Assembly (NCBI GenBank): GCA_007922305.1
Contig: ML677335.1
Span: 22,069,933-22,133,932, forward strand
Direction of reading: 5' to 3'
From: Dermatemys mawii
Lineage: Eukaryota > Chordata > Testudines > Dermatemydidae
Length of the DNA: 64,000 nucleotides
The translations under genes were made by a program, and so were the position numbers. Of this stretch, positions 61,017-64,000 are shown one piece after another. The notes under the pieces are model-generated. The model was given only the letters and a program-made list of their open reading frames with translations. It was not told the DNA's origin and did not search any database. Within the stretch, counting starts at the first letter, position 1; each line of letters opens with the position of its first letter.

Positions 61017-61024
61017 GACTATAG

Positions 61025-63654
61025 CTATAGAACAACTTAGCATTGCCGAAGATGTTGACTATGAAGGAGGGCGAGGACTATGGACTGAACTCTGGTTCTC
61101 GGGTTAATGGAAACAGCATTGCAGAACAAATCTTGGGGTTGTGAGGAATAATATTATTAATGATAAGTTAATTATCATTTCTGCATATTAAACCATGTGA
61201 AAATTGCAAGACAACCAACACAACATTAAATACAGACACCTTCCTCTCATTCACTCTGGTTTACGTCTCCTCCCATTGTAACCACATACCATTCCTGCAG
61301 CAACTAACTATAAGCAACTGCTTCCATTAAATACTTTCCTAATATTATTTTTCAATGGAAGCAATTGCCGTCATTTGCTACAGGAACATTATATGATTAT
61401 GAATGGGATGGGAAGTGGTTTGTTGGATAGCAAATGGGAGAGGAAGTGGGTCCATGAAACAGACTCTCAATTCAGATGTAATCCATGATATAAAAACGTT
61501 TGAGAATACCTCTTTATAGACATTTTTCAGTATCTTTATTGGATGCCATAAAACAAGGTACCAGCTATTCTATAGTATGCTAACATGCTGTTCTCAATCT
61601 TTGTGGCTGCCTGTGAGTGTAACAGCTCTGTGTTGTGAAATTGACCTAAACTAGTCTGAAATTGGTCACTCCAGGTGCAGAGATTGCAAGGAGAATACAT
61701 TTAGCACTTACATTTTCAGACTTAAACATTATTCATTCATTGATAATTGAATCATTAATCAGGCTTCCTGGCAATATGTGGGTTAACACAAAACATGAAT
61801 GTGCCATGTATAATAGAATTTGCTTAGTAGTCGCCACATTGGGAATTCCATATGAGTCACCTGATGTTTCCAATTGTTCCCACAACTCTAAAAAAAAACA
61901 ACCAAAAACACCATTCTGGCTGAAATTTTACATGCTTTGTCCCAGGCCAGAGCTGCATTTATTATTTTAAGACTGAGTAAAATCACTTCTCTCATTTTTT
62001 AGTTGCACAAGCATGGAGGAAAAGTATACTGGGCCTGCAACTCTTGTACCTGATCCTTATTTCAGTGACTTCAAAAATCTTTGAGGCAAATATTCGCTTG
62101 TACCAGTATTTAGTGCATTACGGTCCTGATCCTGACTGCTGGTTCATTCTTTCTTTCTTTTGTACTACTCAGGATTGTATATCAAGTATGGGCCTCAGGG
62201 CACAAGGTCAGAGTTGTAGTGGATGGTTAGAGTATTAACTGTGATGGTTATAGTGTATACTGCATGGTTATACTGCATTTCTGAAACATGATTGGTCTTT
62301 TATTATATAAAAGATATGATTGTCCAAAATCCAAATTAAGCTTTGTATATATAAAAAAAGAGTAGGTTTTTAAATGTTTGACACTTTACTGCACCAAAAG
62401 GGAATGTTGTCGAGTTTAGAGCAGGGGATGATGAGGACTTGTCCATAATTCAGGGAAGTGCTTTAAATTATACTGGCAAAAGAATTCATTAGCTGGCATA
62501 AACTGTCTCCATGGGGGATGGGGCAGTGGATGTTGCCAGCATTGCTCTGCTGGTATACCGCAAAACAACAAGGCCTCACTGTGTGATACTTGAAAAGATC
62601 AAATTAATCTGTTTTTGCTTCAATTAACTATCTGTAAAACAGGGGTGGTGATGTTTCCCTTTCTCTAAACTGGTCATGTGAGGATTATTTAATGTTTATA
62701 AAACTCTTTTGAGATTTCTCTCCAAATTGTGTTATATATGTGTAGATCACTATAACTGTGAACTTTTAAAGATTATAACCTGATAAATGTTAAAGTCTGG
62801 GAGAAATGGCAAAATGAAGATCTCAAATGTGTTTGTCTTACTGTGATACTGATTACAGGTTTGTCACTGACCTTGATCAAGTTCTTAATCTGTTTAATGA
62901 GCTGTCTTGGGTACTGCCCTTCCTGAGCAGAGACTGATAATAGTGCCACAGTAAGCAGAGTGGAGTATACATGCATGGTACAGCAGAGACTAGACTAAAA
63001 CCTCCAAGTCTGATGATATAGGAATATGGATTAAGCTCAAACTGTTATTTTACTAGTGTTTCCTGAAGCAATTTTTGCTTACTGCAGTTATTTGGGGAAC
63101 TTCATAGCTCATTTGACCTCAGTTTGAAGAACAATTAGTTCACTGCCTCTGACCTCAATTCCATCTACTAGAAACAGGTCATTTTGTCTGCAGTCAGTCT
63201 GGCACCAGTTCAGTGTTATAGATGCCACTGCAAGTTCCTTACTGCTGATGATAGTACAGTATATGCAACGAAATGTGATGCTAGTTGTTAGTGGAAAAAG
63301 TTTAGGACAGACAGATGCGGGTATCCTTGCTGGAAGACTTTTGCCTAAAATTTTCCACCATTGCTACCACTGATTCATCTGCACAGGTGAAAGCAATGAT
63401 TGGAGTATCAATGTAAGGTAGCTGCTGGTGTGTTAGCCAGCATGCAATGTAACTCTGCTAAGAACATATTTAAATAACCTGGTAGTTACTTGTGAAGCTG
63501 AACTAGAGATAGAAACAGTGAAACATTTTGAGGGGGTGGGGTGGGAATATAGACAGAATCTGAAACACAATATAGATCCACTAGTTATGGAAGATCAGCT
63601 CATATATGGAAGTCCTAAGTATTACTACATTATATATATGGTGTATTGGGAGAC
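61025..63654. other. Non-coding region, nothing certain
   Basis: AT-rich. 62465-62575 has phrases (TATACTGGCAAAAGAATTC, GCTGGTATACCGCAAAAC) like a diverged turtle MITE. Simple A run at 61890-61898. No gene. Confidence 0.45.
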
Positions 63655-63800
63655 TGAGTATCCCATTGGATAGGGCAGGGAACTGAGAGTTAAGAGACCT
63701 CAGTGTTACTCTGAGGCTGTGCCAATGACTTTCTGGTTGACTGTCAGCATGCTGGATGCTTTTCTGCATCTGTTTCCCCATTTGTTAAAACAACAGATTG
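63655..63800 (+). mobile_element. MIR-like SINE fragment
   Basis: GAGAGTTAAGAGACCTCAGT, then GTGCCAATGACTTTCTGGTT and GCATCTGTTTCCCCATTTGT follow the order of a MIR/CORE-SINE. Diverged. Confidence 0.55.
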
Positions 63801-64000
63801 TATAGCAGGGCTAGCTAATGAGAAAAGGCAGATGTGCTAATAGTCTACAAATACTCTATCTAAAGAGTCAAAACTCCAAAGAGGAAAGAGTAGTATTAGC
63901 ATTTTATATGAGATATTTATGTAATTATAACCAAGAATAATTAGAAGCAATTTAGGAAAGGAAGTTTCTAAGAAAACTGTCAGGGAAGCATTGGGTTAAA

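Overview
This is a window of vertebrate nuclear DNA, most likely from a turtle. It is AT-rich and dominated by transposon remains. The repeat families point to a testudine: a CR1 LINE with 3' sequence of the turtle/archosaur type, a tRNA-derived SINE, a Neptune-type Penelope-like element, and many short DNA transposons (8-bp-TSD hAT-like elements starting TAGGGTGACC, CAGTGGTTCCC or CAGGGGTGGGC, and 'GTCTACAC' palindromic MITEs). These family names rest on remembered consensus sequences; the terminal repeats and target-site duplications (TSDs) quoted were read directly here.

The only protein-coding gene I can support is DDIT4 (REDD1/RTP801), the stress-induced inhibitor of mTORC1, on the minus strand at about 54990-57435. 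It is complete: a non-coding first exon under a TATA box in a CpG island, a second exon carrying the ATG, and a third exon carrying most of the protein and a 0.9-kb 3' UTR ending at an AATAAA signal. Both introns have GT-AG ends with GTAAGT donors, and the spliced protein is 223 residues. Upstream (rising coordinates) are a CCAAT box, a hypoxia-element core and, about 1.4 kb away, an exact ATF4/CEBP composite motif, all matching known DDIT4 regulation.

Layout: 1-7370 mostly unassigned DNA with old palindromic repeats; 7379-8621 two hAT-like elements; 9943-10150 a SINE; 12920-16317 a cluster of hAT-like elements and a MITE; 20600-21570 a rearranged CR1 with a nested hAT-like element; 24473-24591 another TAGGGTGACC MITE; 27000-27480 a doubtful LTR-like stretch; 28000-38400 mostly unassigned DNA; 38446-39245 a Penelope-like element broken by an assembly gap; 41497-41836 a CR1 3' end; 44060-44774 a solo-LTR-like element; 45218-46181 a hAT-like element with an internal GC-rich minisatellite; 48115-50660 stacked MITEs and LTR-like repeats; 50830-52150 a MITE split by a Tigger-like element; 54990-57435 DDIT4 and then its promoter region; 60309-61016 a last hAT-like element; 63655-63800 a MIR-like fragment. 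I see no tRNA, rRNA, CRISPR array or prokaryotic feature.

I found no undescribed biological system. The points worth a second look are the assembly gap inside the Penelope-like element, the nested insertions that give a relative order of transposon activity, the minisatellite inside a hAT-like element, the candidate DDIT4 stress elements, and a perfect hairpin just past the DDIT4 polyadenylation site.
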